A stretch of DNA of 64,000 nt from Pseudonocardia humida. GTDB lineage: Bacteria; Actinomycetota; Actinomycetes; Mycobacteriales; Pseudonocardiaceae. The number at the start of each line of letters is the position of its first letter. Position 1 is the first letter of the stretch. The stretch covers positions 1 to 64,000 of the forward strand of contig NZ_JAGSOV010000041.1 of the NCBI RefSeq assembly GCF_023898865.1, read 5' to 3'. Below, piece by piece: positions 61,816 through 64,000 of this stretch. The notes below the pieces were generated by a model. The model was not told the origin of the DNA, ran no database searches, and worked only from the letters and a program-made list of their open reading frames with translations. The position numbers and the translations under genes were made by a program.

Positions 61816-64000
61816 GCGAAGAACTGGTCGCGCAGTCGGAGAAGCGTAACTACGGAGAGATGTTCAGGCTCGACCTGAATTGGGGTGCGCCCGATCTTCC
61901 GCCGATCATCCTTGAAGTCGAGCATGGTGAGACTTTGACGGCAACTAACGTATCGTCGTATCGAGGCTTGAGGGTGTGGGAAGTGCCGTCTTTGCCAGGC
62001 ACGGCAGTGGAAGCCAAGCTAGACCAGCTCATCGCGAAGACAACCACGAATCGCCTCGTGATTTTTCATGAAGAGGATAAGCAGGCCTGGCGTTGGCCAT
62101 CCCGAACTAACAGGGGGGCGGGAGTTGTCTCTCGACCTGCTCGCCATGTCCACAAGACTGGGACACCTGACCCCAGGTTCGCGGCCAAACTCGATGCAAT
62201 TAGGCTGCCTGACGACGTTCTACTCGATGTCAATGCTGTCCTTACGAAGGTCCGAAGTGCGTTTGACGTCGAAAGCCAAAACGAGTCGAAACGCGCGTCG
62301 AAGCTGATGGCCAAAATGTACGGCGCTGTAGAGCGAGCTTACGCGTCAGATGCGGATCCGAAGCAGCGCGACCATGAGGTATCGGTCATCCTTGCAAGGA
62401 TTTTGTTCTTGCTTTTTGGCGACGACACTGATATGTGGGCTGCGGATCTATTTCAGGATTTCATCAAAGACTACACTGCCCGTGATGGTCAAAACATGGC
62501 CGAGCGCTTCAACGAGTTGTTTCAGGTATTGAATACGACTCACGGCTCAGAGCGGCAAGTATACGCGGGCGAGCTGGCTCCACTCCCGTATGTCAATGGC
62601 GGAATCTTCGAAGAGCAAATTCAGATGCCCGAGGTTGGCCTTGAGTTCCGGGATGCTGTCCTTGAGGCCTCGGCGGTGGACTGGTCGACTATCAGTCCTG
62701 CGATATTTGGATCAATGTTTCAATCTGTTCGCGACTCGCAGACGCGCCGAGAACTTGGTGAACACTATACGTCAGAAGAAAACATTCTGAAGACGCTTAA
62801 TCCGCTTTTTCTTGATGAGTTGCGAACGGAGTTTGATCGGGCTACGGAGCGGGATACGCCGCGCAAGCAGGCGAATGCCCTGAATGCTCTTTGGTCCAAG
62901 CTCGGTGATATTCGATACCTCGATCCTGCGTGTGGCTGTGGGAACTTCATCATTGTCGCTTACCGCGAGCTTCGTGCCATTGAACTTGACATCATGGTCG
63001 CACTGCAGACAATCGACGGAAGCTCGCAGCTATCATTTGATCCAACACTCGATCTAAAAGTCACACTTGACAGCTTTTTTGGTATCGAGATTGACGAATG
63101 GCCAGCCAAGATCGCTGAAACGGCAATGTTCTTGGTCGACCGCCAGTGTGATCTTCGTCTTAAGGAACGCTTTGGTGAGGCTCCTCAGCGCTTGCCGATC
63201 AGTCGGCAGGCATGTATCGTTGTGGGTAATGCGCTTCGCCTCAATTGGTCTGAAATCTGTAGTCCGACGGCGTCAGTTATTGTCGCTGGTAATCCCCCTT
63301 TCATTGGCGCGAGGCTGAAGAGTCAAAGCCAGGCGATGGATCTGCAGCACGCGTGGGGTGCGGACTATGACTCCGACTTCGATCTTGTGACCGGCTGGTA
63401 CGCGCAGGCGATGACTTATTTTGGTAACTGCGATGGCCGCTGGGCTTTCGTTTCAACCAGTTCTGTTAGTCGCGGCGCCTCTGCGGCGAGCTTGTTCGCG
63501 CCGCTAGCTAGGCGTGGATGGAAGATTAAGTTCGCGCACCGAATCTTCGCATGGAGCTCCGAGGCAGCTGGTAAGGCGGCGGTTCATTGTGTCATAGTGG
63601 GGTTCGCGCGAGAAGTCACCCGTCCGCGCCTCTTTGATTATCGCCGCCCGACTGAGCCGCCGGTCGAACTTCGGGCTAGCTCTATAAATGCCTATCTGGT
63701 CGACGCGCCTTGGGTCTTGATTACGAAGCGGCGCAGCGTACTAAGTCGCTCCTTGAGTAAGTGCGATTTTGGATCGATGGCCAATGATGGCGGGAACTTG
63801 CTAGTTGACGATAGCGATCTTGACGAGATTAAGAGCGATTCAATTGCGGTAAGGTATCTTCGCCGGTTTGTGGGCTCCGATGAGCTCATTAATGGCAAGG
63901 CTCGATGGTGTCTTTGGCTAGTCGATGCTTCACGTGACGAGATTCAGTCATCGGCCGTGCTCCGGCGTCGAGTTGCGGCGGTACGCGATCTGCGTCTTCG
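61812..64000 (+). CDS. MmeI/PglX-like class I DNA methyltransferase, partial at window end
   Basis: Starts at a TTG that overlaps the helicase stop (TTGA); open to the window edge (729 codons seen, so full length probably exceeds 800 aa). The N-terminal 250 residues include RLVIFHEEDKQAWRW and a helical spacer. Catalytic motifs: YLDPACGCGNFIIVAYRELRA (SAM motif I) and IVAGNPPFIGARL (NPPF, adenine N6 type). The rest is the start of a target recognition region. It would methylate host sites and specify them for the helicase-nuclease. It resembles MmeI-family enzymes without an evident N-terminal nuclease. Confidence 0.85.
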   Translation, partial: MSEELVAQSEKRNYGEMFRLDLNWGAPDLPPIILEVEHGETLTATNVSSYRGLRVWEVPSLPGTAVEAKLDQLIAKTTTNRLVIFHEEDKQAWRWPSRTNRGAGVVSRPARHVHKTGTPDPRFAAKLDAIRLPDDVLLDVNAVLTKVRSAFDVESQNESKRASKLMAKMYGAVERAYASDADPKQRDHEVSVILARILFLLFGDDTDMWAADLFQDFIKDYTARDGQNMAERFNELFQVLNTTHGSERQVYAGELAPLPYVNGGIFEEQIQMPEVGLEFRDAVLEASAVDWSTISPAIFGSMFQSVRDSQTRRELGEHYTSEENILKTLNPLFLDELRTEFDRATERDTPRKQANALNALWSKLGDIRYLDPACGCGNFIIVAYRELRAIELDIMVALQTIDGSSQLSFDPTLDLKVTLDSFFGIEIDEWPAKIAETAMFLVDRQCDLRLKERFGEAPQRLPISRQACIVVGNALRLNWSEICSPTASVIVAGNPPFIGARLKSQSQAMDLQHAWGADYDSDFDLVTGWYAQAMTYFGNCDGRWAFVSTSSVSRGASAASLFAPLARRGWKIKFAHRIFAWSSEAAGKAAVHCVIVGFAREVTRPRLFDYRRPTEPPVELRASSINAYLVDAPWVLITKRRSVLSRSLSKCDFGSMANDGGNLLVDDSDLDEIKSDSIAVRYLRRFVGSDELINGKARWCLWLVDASRDEIQSSAVLRRRVAAVRDLRL

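Noticed and set aside
58304..64000. Assignment of cassette C to DISARM or BREX
   Set aside because: No DUF1998 (DrmB), PglZ or BrxC-like gene is visible; PLD and helicase are fused and paired with one methyltransferase, so a separate restriction-modification type fits better, though genes beyond 64000 are unseen.
1..64000. tRNA or rRNA genes and integrase-type attachment sites
   Set aside because: I saw no cloverleaf-like GGTTCGAATCC context with an acceptor stem, no rRNA stretches and no tyrosine or serine integrase gene.

Overview
The window is high-GC DNA with GTG starts, four-base start/stop overlaps and families typical of filamentous actinomycetes: DUF574-type methyltransferase, roadblock, DUF2236, DUF2252 and TerD proteins. 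A Pseudonocardiaceae-like host is the best guess, from gene content only. GC is very high over the first 43 kb and drops visibly in the accessory part, most strongly after about 56.7 kb.

Region 1 (about 0.1-43 kb) is a metabolic block with related IS630-type elements at both ends; both transposase genes start at the inner edge and read outward. It holds a putative aromatic meta-cleavage cluster (2.2-9.9 kb): a flavin monooxygenase-like protein divergent from a Rieske oxygenase, class III extradiol dioxygenase, M20-type hydrolase, two alpha/beta hydrolases and an IclR regulator. Then come roadblock and ArsR-like genes, serA, a GcvT/LigM-like folate-dependent demethylase, a quinone-type reductase, an FAD monooxygenase, a DUF2236 protein, a badly frameshifted membrane-protein pseudogene, a secreted endonuclease/phosphatase-like lipoprotein, an ABC exporter with a two-component system, TerD, the folate C1 genes fhs and fchA, transporters, an amidohydrolase pair with a Rieske ferredoxin, two methyltransferases, and an MFS/TetR/crotonase locus with a shared operator-like motif. 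A 1.4-kb gene-free gap (36.2-37.5 kb) contains 30-bp periodic repeats and two very long imperfect palindromes.

Region 2 (43.1-46.8 kb) is IS debris: a complete IS630-type element, two broken copies of an IS5-like element, and between them a lower-GC gene encoding a probable PD-(D/E)XK nuclease.

Region 3 (46.8-64 kb) is a phage-defence island. Three copies of a vsr-type repeat (one intact gene, two broken) with a conserved roughly 105-bp tail sit at 46.8-47.1, 52.7-53.3 and 56.1-56.7 kb, and each is followed by a different defence cassette. Cassette A is a Pycsar-like operon (membrane effector, nucleotide cyclase, STAND-like protein, membrane protein) with a divergent Crp-type regulator. Cassette B is a GmrSD-type enzyme fused to an alkyltransferase-like domain. 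Cassette C is an Mrr-type endonuclease followed by a PLD-SNF2 helicase coupled to an MmeI-like methyltransferase that runs off the window. The most notable observations are the vsr-repeat bracketing and a glycine-rich motif shared by the cyclase C-terminus and the N-terminus of its neighbour.
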